Positions 41,838 to 52,649 of a stretch of 64,000 bases of DNA are shown in pieces. Position numbers and translations under genes: made by a program. Source of the DNA: Porphyra umbilicalis (taxonomy: Eukaryota; Rhodophyta; Bangiophyceae; Bangiales; Bangiaceae); the NCBI GenBank assembly GCA_002049455.2, contig KV918882.1, forward strand, positions 145,085 to 209,084. Direction: 5' to 3'. Position 1 is the first letter of the stretch. Every line of letters starts with the position of its first letter. Below the pieces are notes generated by a model, which was given only the letters and a program-made list of their open reading frames with translations, was not told where the DNA came from and did not search any database.

Positions 41838-42693
41838 GGCGGCGGCGCGCGCGGTACGCCGCGCCTGCGCCCCGGGCACGACAAAAAAGGCGCACTGGCA
41901 GGGGGTGCCCGTGCAGCCTCTCGGCTCGCCGGCCGACCGAGGGGAAATGCGGCAAAAGCACGCAGCGGCACCCAAAGGGGGACGCCACGCGCGCCGCAGC
42001 GGCAAACGCAGACGCTCGCAGGCTCACGCACACACACAAAAGCAAAAAAAAAAAAAAAAAGAAAGCAACGGACGAGGGGCGGGGGACACGGACACAGACC
42101 ACGCGGGCGGCAGCGGCAGCGGGTCGGGGCGACTGACGGCGGCGGCGACGGGCGTGCACTCGCAGCGCCCGGCGGCCGTCCTGGTGCGGCCACTGGCGGG
42201 GGTGGGGCGCCCCCCCTCTGCGGCGCGGGGATCCGCTGCAGGCACACGGGGGACACGACGGCCGGTCGCAGACGGGCACGCGGGGCCACGCCACGCCAAG
42301 GTGGGGCGTCTCGGCAACAGCGCCGCCACGCAACGCCACTCCACCGCGCGGGGGCGGGGCGGCGGTTGCGCCTTTTCCGGTTGATGCACGCGAGGCACTT
42401 TGGCGTGCGGTGCATCCACATTCAGCGCCCGGGCCAAAGATGCGGTCGACGTGCGCCATGGGATTGGCTGCGCGTCGGCCTTTGGGCGGGCTCGTGCGGG
42501 GACGGCGGCTGTCGCGCGCCCGACCAATCGGTTGCATCGACGGGCTCGAGCTTTTCAAAGGTACAGGTGTAATGCGCGTGTTTTTTGGGCCACCAGCTTT
42601 GCCACCCCCAGCCTCGTCAGCCGGTGCCCGCGCCAGCCCGTTCCGCCGCCGGTGATGGCGTGGTTCCCTCTCCCCCCCCCCCCCGCCACCGCG
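41838..42693. other. Intergenic, no gene seen
   Basis: Includes an A18 run near 42042. Upstream of the PAQR gene and downstream of the glycosyltransferase gene. Confidence 0.5.
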
Positions 42694-44268
42694 TCAGGCG
42701 GCCGCCGCTGCCGCCGCCGCCGCCACCGCCCGCCGCCGCCCGACGGCGCCGTCGACGAGCGCCCGCACGTCGGTTGCGAGCGCGTCGAGCTGCGCCCGCC
42801 ACCGCCGCCGCGTCTCTGCGGCGAGCGCGTCGGCGCGGGGCGGGTCCCCCATCAACGCGGTGGCGGTGGCGACGAGGGCGGCGTGGCGCGCCGCCGCGCT
42901 CCCCCCGCCAATGACGAGCGCGTCGGCGGGGGCGGGCATCCACGCCCGCGCGTCCGCCTCACACGCCTCCACAAGCGGCAGCGCGCCCATCAGCAGCGCC
43001 TCGTACAGGCGGTGCGTCTCCATCACGTTGCCGCACGGCACGTACTCGACGGCGGCGGCGGCCATGGCGGCGAGGTAGGGGGTTTTGGGGTCCGCGTCGC
43101 CGCTGCCAATCGTGCCCGCGTCGCCGCCAAAGGTGCCCTGCGGGTCGACGAGGCCCGTGCCGTTGCCAAGGCGCGGCGGCGGCGGCGCCGCCGCCGCCGC
43201 CGGCGGGGGCGACGCTGCGGCGGCGGCGGCGGCGGCAGCGGCGACGGCGTCAAACAACCCCTGCCGGTCCCGGTGGACGAGCGCGGCGAGGTGGTACCCG
43301 ACCGGCCGCGCGGACGGCGGCGCGAGCGGCGGCAGCCCCGGGCACGTGCAGTAGTCGGCCGCCCCGTCGCCCGCGTCGGCGGCCGACGATGCCACGTCCG
43401 TGACGCCGAGCCCGGCGGGCGACGCGGGCGCACACGCGCCCGGCGCCACGGGCCCGATCGGCACGTGCAGGAGGTGCGGGTGGGCGCGCCGGTCGGCGAG
43501 CGCCGGCACGTAGTAGTGGCGGAGGATCAAGTCGAGGGCGGGGTACCACCCCCAATCGTCGTGCCGCCCCTCGTCGGCCGTGTGGTAGAGGCCGACGGCG
43601 ACGGACGACGGGATGGTGCCGGCGGCGCGGGCGGCGAGGAGGTCCGCCACCTCCCCGGGCACCGCGTCCGCGCCGCGCGCCGACGGGCGGTCAATGACGA
43701 GGACCACGTCCCCGGCGGCGGCGTGCGGGGTGTAGGCGTCGACGGAGCGCACCCAGCGGACGGCGGGGAGGTGGCCGAGGACGCCGCAGCGGAGGTAGAA
43801 AAACATTTTGCACCCGACATTGTAGCGGCCGCCACAGTCGCCCTCGAGGGGGCCGGCCAGCACCACAACCCGGGGGGGGGGGGGGGCGCCCGCCGCCTCG
43901 GCAGGCCGCCGCTGGTAGGGCATGTAGACGCTCGACGGGTCGTCGTCCGCGTCGTGGACGGCGGCGGCGGGCAGCGGCGGCGGCGGCGGCTCGGCGGCGG
44001 CGGCCGGTGCGGCCAAGGCAACGACCGGTGGTGGCGGCGGAACCGCCGCCTCTGGCGGCTCCCGCGGGGCCGGCTCCCCCCCGTACGGCCCCCCACGCCG
44101 CGACACGCCCCAGGTCGTGAGGACGGCGAGCAACGCAAACGCGCCCGTGGCCGCGAGCACCGCCCACATGGCCGAGGCGCGCGGCGGCAGCACGGGGAGC
44201 TTGGCCGACCTTGCCGTCACGGGGGGGGTCAACTCCCCGCCCGGGAGCGCCGCCGCCGGCGCGTACAT
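42694..44268 (-). CDS. Type II membrane glycosyltransferase-like protein
   Basis: ATG 44268 gives 524 residues with no frame break. A short cytosolic N-terminus precedes one membrane helix (MWAVLAATGAFALLAVLTTW, about residues 33-52) and a Pro/Ala-rich stem, the layout of a Golgi enzyme. The lumenal domain begins near 115 with VVVLAGPLEGDCGGRYNVGC and ends with a donor-binding-type segment PCGNVMETHRLYEALLMGALPLVEAC, as in exostosin- and RXYLT1-type transferases. Several Cys suggest disulfides. Substrate unknown; polysaccharide or protein glycan assembly in the Golgi is likely. A start at a more upstream codon would add an Arg/Gly-rich low-complexity segment and is less likely. Confidence 0.7.
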   Translation of the reverse strand: MYAPAAALPGGELTPPVTARSAKLPVLPPRASAMWAVLAATGAFALLAVLTTWGVSRRGGPYGGEPAPREPPEAAVPPPPPVVALAAPAAAAEPPPPPLPAAAVHDADDDPSSVYMPYQRRPAEAAGAPPPPRVVVLAGPLEGDCGGRYNVGCKMFFYLRCGVLGHLPAVRWVRSVDAYTPHAAAGDVVLVIDRPSARGADAVPGEVADLLAARAAGTIPSSVAVGLYHTADEGRHDDWGWYPALDLILRHYYVPALADRRAHPHLLHVPIGPVAPGACAPASPAGLGVTDVASSAADAGDGAADYCTCPGLPPLAPPSARPVGYHLAALVHRDRQGLFDAVAAAAAAAAAASPPPAAAAAPPPPRLGNGTGLVDPQGTFGGDAGTIGSGDADPKTPYLAAMAAAAVEYVPCGNVMETHRLYEALLMGALPLVEACEADARAWMPAPADALVIGGGSAAARHAALVATATALMGDPPRADALAAETRRRWRAQLDALATDVRALVDGAVGRRRAVAAAAAAAAA

Positions 44269-44926
44269 GGTCGTCGGTGGGGGTACGGCGCGGGGTGGGG
44301 CGTGGGGGGGGGGAACCGCCCGACCGGCAGGGAGAGGCGCGCGGCGGAAGCGCCCGTGCGCCGTCTGGGCGGCGCTCCACCCGCCGCGCCGACGCGTCTG
44401 CCGTTGCCAGTGGGCGGCGGCGGGCGCGCCATGGCGGGGGCCGGGCGCGAAGCGGGTTTGCCAAACCGCCGCGCCGCCGTGCCGGCAGGGGCGCCCGCGG
44501 CAGAGCCGTGCAGCGGGCTCATGGCGGGCGGCGTGCGGCGCGGGCGGCACGAGCCGAGGGGAACGCCGCGGCGGCGTGTCCGCGCCGATACCTCCCAACC
44601 AACCGAGGCCGCCGCCACGGCGTCTGGGAGGCGCGCAGAGCCGAGGGCCGCCGCCGCGTCCGCCGCCGCCGCGTCCGCCGCCGCCGCGTCCGCCGCCGCC
44701 GCGTCCGCCGCCGCCGGCGGCGGCGGCCGCCTCGTGCGGCGCGCGACCGACGCGGGCGAGCGTGTCGAGGCGTTGCGTGAGCTGATTCCACGGCTCACGC
44801 GACCGACGGCTCTGCCGATGCAATGGGTGTGGAACGACTGGCCCACATTGCTTTCGCCTCCAATTTCCCGCATTGTCAACTCGTTGATAATTCGCCGAAA
44901 TCTCCCGCCTGATCTGATTTTCCTTA
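44269..44926. other. Glycosyltransferase upstream region
   Basis: Contains a (GCGTCCGCCGCC)n tandem repeat at about 44655-44715. GC falls sharply after 44840, where transposon-derived DNA begins. No gene. Confidence 0.55.
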
Positions 44927-44928
44927 TA

Positions 44929-45653
44929 CAGTCATTATTCGGTTATATCCATCGCCATGTGTTTACAGTTGTGGACAGTACTTAGGTTCCTCTGGCTCGA
45001 CTTGCGATCGGCTGCCATGAGGTCATTTCAATACTACTGGGAAGACAGAGAAGTACGAAAGAGAGCATTTACGGTGAACTCGGACGAAATAAAATCCAAA
45101 TTTACTTGCCTTCGCAGAACCTGATCACGCAAGAGTGTGCCTCGTACCGACCCACCATGCCCAATCACTCTTCATCGTCCGCACCAGCCGAAACCACGTA
45201 AACCTTCACATCGATAGCCTCAACATTGGTCTCAGCCACCACCCAGCGACGCATCACCTGCGCATGGTCTTCACCGCTTACGCTCTCGAACTCGCACTGC
45301 AGCGACGTGTTGGCCATCATGGCTACTAGAGAAGACACATCCAACTTTTTGTTGTCAGCAACAGGCTGAACGTCATCAGGATGGCGTCTGAGCTCAGCGT
45401 TGGCCCTGTTGGGCAGGCAGTACGCCTTCAGGCAGACCGGCGGGTAATCTGGGAGGGCAACATTGCGTTCCATTCCTCCAGGATGAGCTCGGAATTGTGT
45501 AAGTTGACCCGACCTGAGAATAAGCTCAACAGGTGGACCATAAATGTGTTTGCAGTCCACATTCCCCGTTCTCTCGGCGCCTGTGGTGCGTTCTTCGGCC
45601 CGGTTATATCCACTGTGGATATAACCGGGACGGATTTATCCGAATAATGACTG
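44929..45653. mobile_element. Mariner-like inverted-repeat element (725 bp, TA-flanked)
   Basis: Both ends read CAGTCATTATTCGG inward, followed by a shared TTATATCCA block; TA flanks it at 44927-44928 and 45654-45655. The right end also holds a 14-bp-arm hairpin (45599-45629) made from CCCGGTTATATCCA. An AT-rich body contains one protein-like frame (45165-45560, -) but no recognisable DDE transposase. The right TA is shared with the MITE that begins at 45656, so the two elements abut. Confidence 0.75.
45165..45560 (-). pseudogene. Unrecognised protein-like ORF inside the mariner-like element
   Basis: An open frame of 131 codons whose amino-acid composition looks like a real globular protein (few low-complexity runs, unlike most frames here). 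The first ATG comes about 29 codons in, at MERNVALPDYPP. I find no catalytic motif or known domain. Because it sits between the terminal repeats of a TA-flanked element it is probably a remnant of that element's cargo or transposase, but a captured host exon is possible. Confidence 0.35.
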
Positions 45654-45655
45654 TA

Positions 45656-45844
45656 CAGTCTTTCTCAATTCTTGTCGCTTCCGTTCTTGTCCAGGGGGGG
45701 ATAGCAACTAGCGCGGTCCACCGGCCTCTACGGTACAATCAACGGCGATCGTGGCTCCCGATCATCGTCTTCTGCACGAAAAAGGTAGGCTACTTTGTGG
45801 TCGTACGATCGCCATAGAGGGTGGACAGCATTGGAGAAAGACTG
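45656..45844. mobile_element. MITE family B, copy 2 (189 bp, TA-flanked)
   Basis: Left end CAGTCTTTCTC; right end, read inward, CAGTCTTTCTCCAATGCT. TA at 45654-45655 and 45845-45846. The interior block around TCTTCTGCACGAAAAA matches the element at 4972-5148 in reverse orientation. Confidence 0.8.
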
Positions 45845-46074
45845 TAAACCGCCGCCGCCGCCAGACCACCTCCGTCCGCGGCGGACAACCTTCTTTGACA
45901 TCTTCACATGGTAGCAACCACGTGCGCCACCGCTGAGGCTCACCCCACCAAGCCCTCTGCCCCGGCCCGGCTCCTCTACGCCGTCGCCCCCACCTCGGCC
46001 CGGATCTACTACGCCCCGGCCCCCCGCTCGCCGCCACTCGCTCCCGCCCCCGCCCGCGTCGATTTCGCCCGACC

Positions 46075-47978
46075 ATGCCCTCCTCCCCCGCCCTGTCCGG
46101 CGCCTCCTCTCCCTCCGCCTCCGCCGCCTCCTCCTATCTTTCCTCCATCCGGGAAGATCCCGCCTCCTATGATGTGCTTCTCTCCCGCCTCCGCTCCCTC
46201 GCCACCGCCACCACCCCCGCCTGGTCCGCCGCCGACATCAACCTGGCCTCCACAATGGCCATCGGCGACTTTGACCTCAACACCCTCACTCGCCGTCAAC
46301 TGACGGCCGTGTCCACCGCGATCCATGTTGTCTGGCCCCCGTACCCGACGTTCAACCTCCATCGTACCACCGGCGGCCTCACCCGCCTCAGCCTCCTGCA
46401 GCTCTACCTCGTCGGCGAACTCGAGCAGATACTCGCCTTCGGCGCCCGCCCGCCCCCGCCTCTCTCTACGCCTCCCGCCGTCACCCCCCGCCGCCGCCGC
46501 CGCCCCCGCTCACGCCTGCCCCCGCTCCCGCCTCCTCCAAGACGCCCCCACCCCGCTTCTCCGCCCCACCTCCCCCTCACATCGCCGCCCGCCCAGCTGC
46601 CGCCCCTTCCTACCCTCCGTCCGCCACCTACACTTCCGGCGCCGTACGCGCCGTCGCCCAGTCCTACACCCCGCATCGCCAATACGGGGGTCTCGGCGAC
46701 GAGTCCCTACCCCGCGCCCGCGCCACCTTTACCAGCGTCTGCGAGGCCCTCTCGGTCCCACCCCCGCAGCGCGCCGTTAGCCTCCCGTTCACACTCCGCC
46801 TCACCGAACACAACCTCCCCACGCTCGTCCAAGACAACCGCGGGCTCCCCGAGCCCGACCTGTGGGACCTGATCCACTCCCGCGTATGCTCGACCGCACG
46901 CACCCTCCGTGTCCGCGAGCATTGCCAGTCGATCACTTACCGCACTGAGCCCGCCCAGCCCAACGACACCGCCGTCTCTCGTTTTGACCGCATAACTGCT
47001 CGCCTGTCCCTGCTCCAATCCCAACCCCCGCCCCGCTACCACACGGCCGCCATGCTCGCCGACAAGATCCTGGATACCGTCCGCGGTGAGCGGTTTGCCG
47101 CCCCTCTCATCTCCGGCGCGTCCCACTTCAACCCGCACGAACTCGCCGCCCACGCCAAGCTGCTCCTGGCCACCGGACCCCCCCGCATCCGCTCGCCCGC
47201 ATCCCTCTCGGCCGCGCCCACCCCCGACGCCCCGGCCGCCACCGCCATTCTGACTACCACGCCAACCGCCCCGCCCGCCCCGTCCCGCTCCAAAACCTGG
47301 ACCGTTGACATGACAATCCCCGACGACTCCGCACCCAACGAGTTCTTCTACGTCCTCCGCCGCTTCCGCGGCGGCGCCGACCGTCCCTACCGCACCGAGA
47401 CATCCTCCGCCTGCCCGTACCGCGGCCCCGGCCCTGCCAATCCCTGCCGCATCTGCCGCGGCACTGACCACTTCGCCCGCACCTGCCCGTCCCTCAGCCC
47501 CGCCAAGCCCACCGCCCCGGCCGCCGCCCTCCTCGCCCCCCTACAACCACCTCCGCCCTCCTTCCGTGCTCGCCCACGCCCCCCCCTGCCCCCCCGGCCG
47601 ACAACCCGCTCCCGACCGACCCTGTCAACTGCGACAATGTCTGGCTCCTCTCCGTACAGCCCGTCTCCGCCATCTACTGCGCGCCCGAGGCCGACATCTC
47701 CACCGCCATCGCCGAAATCGGCACCCCCGGCGACACCGTCGGGGATTCGTGGTTCCGCCGACACCCCCAGGTCGCGTCCTCCCCCCTCAAGCCCGCCACC
47801 ACACGCTTCGCTCTCGGCCACGACGTCCCGCCGTCCATCGGCCGCCTATCCCTGCGCCTCACCACTACCGCCACGTCCGGCCGCGCCCTCTCGTTCGACC
47901 TCCCTGACGTCCACATCCTCCGCCACGCCGCCGTCCCCCTCCTCCTCGGCCCCCTCTCGCACAAGCGCCTCAACATGA
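46075..47978 (+). pseudogene. Copia-type gag with CCHC knuckle, frameshifted
   Basis: Starts at ATG 46075 with a Ser/Ala-rich N-terminus and a helical segment (SAADINLASTMAIGDFDL). After a frame change in Pro-rich sequence near 46500-46600 it continues through helical capsid-like sequence to a zinc knuckle C-x2-C-x4-H-x4-C (CRICRGTDHFARTC) near 47450. The frame then runs into Pro/Arg-rich shadow sequence. The protein is broken by at least one frameshift. Confidence 0.75.
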
Positions 47979-49231
47979 TCGTGGACGACGCCCGCAAAAC
48001 CATCCATTTTGGTCGCGCCCGCCGCCCAGTCCTCTGCCACGTCCAACGCGGCCACCTAACGCTGCCCTCGCCCCCGACTCCGCCCGCCACGCCCACGTTC
48101 TACACGCGCGCGGAACTCGCCCTCACCCACCGCTAATTTGGCCCCGCTAGCGTCGACGCCTTCCTTCGCGCCTTCCCGCTCACGACCTTCACGCCCACCG
48201 ACGTCGCCACCCTCCGAGAAATTGCTCGCTCCTGTGTGCCCTGCCAACAAAATGCCCACCTGCCCGACCGCCCCCGCCACGCCCTCCCGCCCCGCCCGCT
48301 CACCTTCAACCGGATCATTGCCCTTGACGCATTCCAGATCCGCGCCGACTTGCCCAAGGTGCTCGATATCACTTGCCTCCACACCGACTTTGGGCGAAGC
48401 CGCCTCGTCCCCTCCATGCATGGTTCCCACACGTTTGCGCTCCTCTACCTGACCTGGCTCTGCATTTGGGGCTGCCCCGACACTGTCCTGACGGACCGCG
48501 GCACGGAAGCCGAAAAAGACGCCTTCATCAACACCCTCCACTCCATGGGCGTACTCTGGCGCCCCATTCCCATCGAAGCCCCTTGGGGAATTGGCAGCAA
48601 CGAGCGCCACCACGGACCGATCCGCGACGCCTACCTCCGCATCACCGCCGAGACGCCCGCACTCGCCTCCGACGTCGCCCCCGCTGTGGCCTACAAAGCC
48701 CGCAATGACGCCCCTCGCGCCCATGGCTCCTCACCCACCACTGCCGTCACCGGGAAGGCCCCCCGCCTCCTCATGGGCGACAACCATCACACTGACCCGA
48801 CAATCGCTGCCCGCCACCGCGCCATGCAAACCGCCCGTGCCACAATGGAAGCCTACACCGCCGCCGACCGCCTACGCGACGCCCTATCCCACCCGGGCAC
48901 CACCGTCCCATTCGTCCAAGTCGTTCAAGCCGTCTGGTTCCACCGCGACCGCCAAGGGTGGCTCCGCGGCTCCGTCCACTCCCTCGACGGTAATACCGTG
49001 TACGTCCGCCACAACGGCCGCCTCTTTTCCTCTCACGAGTCCCGCACCAATTCCTACGTCTCCCGCCCACCACCGCCATCGCCCGCCTCGCCCGCCGTAC
49101 CCATCTCCGCCTCCACCGCCGCAATTCGCACACACACGCCGGCCCCACCCGCCCCCTCTCAGCTCCCCGCCCACTCCCGCGTCTTCCTCGCCTTAAAAAC
49201 CGACCCCGACTTTCCGTCCCACCCACGCTGA
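47979..49231 (+). pseudogene. Copia-type protease end and integrase, with stop
   Basis: Upstream and across 47926-48010 a retroviral-protease-like end reads PLLLGPLSHKRLNMIVDDARKTIHF in a different frame from gag. The expected zinc-binding His segment of the integrase is damaged: a TAA at 48134-48136 interrupts it, and the following Pro sits where His is usual; the C-x2-C pair survives (CVPCQQN). The core keeps the D, D, E residues (IIALDAFQI, VLTDRGTEAEKD, IGSNERHH). It ends with a TGA at 49229-49231. Confidence 0.75.
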
Positions 49232-50376
49232 GGCGCAGCCAAGGCCACGGAGCTCGCCGTCTTCAACGCTATCGACTGCAAGACCTCCCTACCCTCCGCC
49301 GGCGTCCCCGCCGACAAGCAAATCTTCCACTACCTGTGGCGCTTCACCCACAAGGCCAGCCGCGGCAACGGCAAGCCGGCGGAGCGCGCCCGCTTCTGCG
49401 TCGCCGGCAACCACGACTGGCACAAGAACAACACCGTCGCCACCTCGTTCGTCACGCCCCAACGCGCCATCCGCGCGGTCGTCGCCGCCTCTGCCATCCT
49501 CTCCTTCACCCTCCACACTCAGACCTTCCGGCGCGCTTACCTCCAAAGCGACCGCCTCGCCGAGCCCGTCTACGTCTGGGCGCCCCTCGAGGCTGGGGAA
49601 CCAGACAACACCGTGTGGGTCTTCCACCGAGCCATGTACGGCAAGAACGACTCAGGCCGCCACTTCCACTTGATACGCAGTCCCGTTTCCTCACCATCCC
49701 CAACATCATCCTGAGCTCCGCCTTTGATACCATCTACCTCGTGCGCCTCCACGGCGCCATCTCCACGGACTTCGACGACACGCTCAACGCCGGCGACGCT
49801 CCCTTCCTCTCGTCCGTCAACGACATCCTCAAATCCTACTCGACCAATCGCCCTGACCACGGCACTATCCAATTCGCCGCCATCAGCGCCCGCTCCGACG
49901 CCACCGGCGTCCATTGCGACGCCGGCCCCTACGCCGCCACCATCAAACCGCTCCCGCTCTTGCCCCCGCTCTCGCCCGCATTCGCCGACCCCAAGCTCCT
50001 CCACTCCTTGGCTGCCAAGCTCCTCTGGGTCGGCCGCGTTGCCCGCCCCGACATCTTGACCAACGCCACGCAGCTTGCCACCATGCCCAACCCAACGGGC
50101 GCCGACGCCCGCCGCGCCAACGACACGCTCGCCACACTCACCCGCCTGCCCGTCACGCTCCTCTACCCCAGGCTCGATCCCGCCACCCTCCAGATCTCTG
50201 TATTCGCCAACTATTCCGACTCAGCCGTCTCGCCCCTCCCCAAGCACCAAGTCGGCTACCTGATCGCCCTGGTCGACGCCTCCCACCGCTTTTCCCTCCT
50301 GCATTGGGCCTCCCACTGCCCCCACCGTGTGTTGCGGCTCCTGCGCCGGGGAACTCCTCGCCCTCGCCAACTCTGT
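49232..50376 (+). pseudogene. Copia-type reverse transcriptase and RNase H, frameshifted
   Basis: RVT_2 features are visible: FHYLWRFTHKASRGNG, TQTFRRAYLQSD (the QxD.xxAYLxxD region) and VWVFHRAMYGKNDSGRHFH (the LYGLKQSGR-type motif). The catalytic YVDD is not found: the frame changes near 49670 and resumes inside a connection/RNase H-like region with LLWVGRVARPDI and FANYSDSA. It is therefore not functional. The LTR at 50377 truncates it. Confidence 0.75.
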
Positions 50377-50768
50377 TGTAGCATATCTCTGCTCCCAATT
50401 GGCAATTGGCCACGAGTAGCCCCCTTGACTGGCCGATCCACGGATTTGTGTGACTCGGCTTGTGGCACGCCCTTTGGGGGGTTACTTCCGCATTGTTCAT
50501 TTTTTATTGTTCGTTTGCTTGCCTGTCTATCTGCTCTCCGGCACTCATTACGATCGATTGATCGGATGGTCGATCGACCAGTGCCGTTGTTTGTATTGAA
50601 CCACCGTGGGACCGGGGTCGCCGTCGTGGGCGCCACCCGGCTCCCCATCGGATGCCCTTCAACAAAAGGTCTTTCTTCCTCGCCGCGACGGCGATAGAAC
50701 TCGCTTTATTGCTTGGCTACGGTCGGTCTCAGTACACTGGTAGTTGAACTAACGTTATTAATACCACA
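50377..50768 (+). repeat. Left LTR of the Ty3 element
   Basis: Starts TGTAGCATATC and ends AATACCACA. It aligns over its full length with 61510-61902 with scattered substitutions and three short indels. A palindromic TCGATCGACC-type patch lies in the middle. Confidence 0.92.
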
Positions 50769-50770
50769 TT

Positions 50771-50788
50771 TGGTGGAGCAGCAGGGGA
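50771..50788 (+). promoter_or_regulatory. Primer-binding site
   Basis: TGGTGGAGCAGCAGGGG starts two bases after the left LTR. Beginning with TGG, complementary to a tRNA CCA end, it is the usual minus-strand primer site; the tRNA used is not identified. Confidence 0.65.
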
Positions 50789-50998
50789 TACCCTCGCCTT
50801 CATCGTGCCTCGCGGCATGGTGTCCCCGAGAACTTTCTCGCTGCCTCGTGGCATTATGACGGTGTCGATACGGTCGCTTGGCGCGCGGGGCGTAAGCCAT
50901 CGACTTGCGGGCGTGGTGCCGGGGGCATCACGGTTGAGATCTCCGACGTTGGCGCGCAGGGCGTAAGCCAAGTCGGAACACTTTGTTCAGACCCCAGT

Positions 50999-52644
50999 AT
51001 GTCTACTGGTGGTACCGGCGGCACTCGGCGAGCCGGAGACGGCAAGTTGCCATCTGGCTACCGGCCGCCGGGCGGGGGACAAGGCACTCCTGCCGCCTCC
51101 GACGCCCCAACGGACGGTGCTCCAACTCCTCCCATCCCTGCGGATCAAGCCGCCTCTGGGCAGATGCAGGTGGTGGAGAGCCTGAAGGCGGCCGTTGAAG
51201 CACTTCAGCGACGCCTAACGGCCTAAGAACAGACTAACGAGTCTCTGGCGCGAGCCAATGACAAGTTGGTCGACGACGTCGAGGCCCTGCGCAAGGTCGA
51301 CTCCCACGAGGAGGAACGCCGTGTGGCTAAGTCTCGCCGCCAGTCGGGCGACAAGACCAAGAATGTCATGACGACGAGCAAGGCGACTAAAGGCAAGTCC
51401 GTCCGCAAGGACGCTCCGGCTAACGCCGCGCCTTCCTCATCTTCCGACGATTCCGCTTCTGGGTCAAGCTGGACGTCGTCAGACGACGACAACCCCAACG
51501 CGACGGACACGTCCTCTTCGGACGATGGCTACGGGCCCGCAGGCCCGTCGTCGCCCCCAAGTGGGTCCTCGCCGAGCGACAGCTCGAGCGAGTCGGACGC
51601 GGCCGCGCGCAAGCGCCCCGCGACCCCCACCAAACGGAAGGAGCGACTCGAAAAAGCCGATAGGATCAAGATGATCCGCCCGGCTCATAGCCGCTTCAAG
51701 ACACTCCTTGACTACAGGACGTACTTCCTGATCCGCCGTCAACTGACGTATACGCCTAAAGAGGCACAGCGGTCGCACCGTCTCAACAAACGTTTGGACG
51801 GAGCGTTCCATGGGCAACAGCCATTCACGGGAGCCCTGCCCTTGGGCATCTTCACGTTCCTGACGACCTTTCGCCGCGCGTGCGACGCGGCTGGGCTGAC
51901 GCACGGTCAAGCCCGTCCGCTTATAGTCTTTCGACTAGCCGGCAACGCCAAGATGGCCTTCTCCGGCGCGCTTAACAGCACCCTCGGACGTAAGCGTTAT
52001 GCCATCCGTACATACGGAGATGCCGTCAACTGGCTTCTTTCGAAGTATGCGACGCACGCGACTATGGCCAACGCCTATTAAGACATCATTACGATGAAGC
52101 AACAAGACAACGAGGCGCCCACGGCCTTTGGTCATCGCGTGGAAACGCAATGCGACCTCCTGAACGATTTGTTCGACATCCAAGACGTTAAGGACGTCTT
52201 CATCACTGGTCTTTCGGACCTTGTGCAAGCGAACGTCCGGGTACTGAATGACCAGTTCCCCGACCGAACCCTGTCTGAGACGGTCGCCCCGCCCAGATGT
52301 ATTGGGACGGTACGAACAAGTTGCGTTTGCAACTCAAGATGACCCGCCCAACGGCGATCAAAGTCGCTTACGCGACACAAGACCAGCGGACGACGACGGA
52401 ACGACCGTTCACACCGGTTCGTACCCCGCCGCCCCCTCGGGCAGCCGTCCCTCAAGCCAATCGGGCTGACATCTGTTACAACTGTAACAAGCCGGGGCAC
52501 TTCGCCGCACAGTGTGCCGAGCCTTATCGCCCCCGCGAGCGTCGGCAACCGCCTATCGGCGTTCATGCCCTTGCCGACGGTAACGTCGAAGAAGACGAGA
52601 TCGAGCATCCGGCCGACGCCGTGGACGACTCGAATAACGTCTAG
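50999..52644 (+). pseudogene. Ty3 gag with CCHC knuckle, interrupted
   Basis: ATG 50999 opens a Gly/Pro-rich N-terminus and a coiled-coil stretch, then a Ser/Asp-rich linker, a helical capsid region (FLIRRQLTYTP, FLTTFRRACDAAGL, MKQQDNEAPTAFGHRV) and a zinc knuckle CYNCNKPGHFAAQC near 52475. The gene is broken by TAA at 51224-51226, TAA at 52079-52081 and a frameshift near 52285 at a C-rich site. The first two stops sit where CAA (Gln) would fit. Confidence 0.85.
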
Positions 52645-52649
52645 GCCGT

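Larger units (their letters stand above)
46075..50376 (+). mobile_element. Decayed Ty1/copia-type retroelement
   Basis: Gag, CCHC knuckle, protease-like segment, integrase and RVT_2/RNase H follow each other on the plus strand in copia order (integrase before reverse transcriptase). They are spread over all three frames with in-frame stops. No LTR pair was found. The right end is cut by the LTR that begins at 50377, so the Ty3 element probably inserted into or beside this copy. Confidence 0.8.

Noticed and set aside
42400-44985. 861-codon plus-strand frame
   Set aside because: It is the antisense shadow of the glycosyltransferase gene, with Arg/Gly/Val-biased composition.
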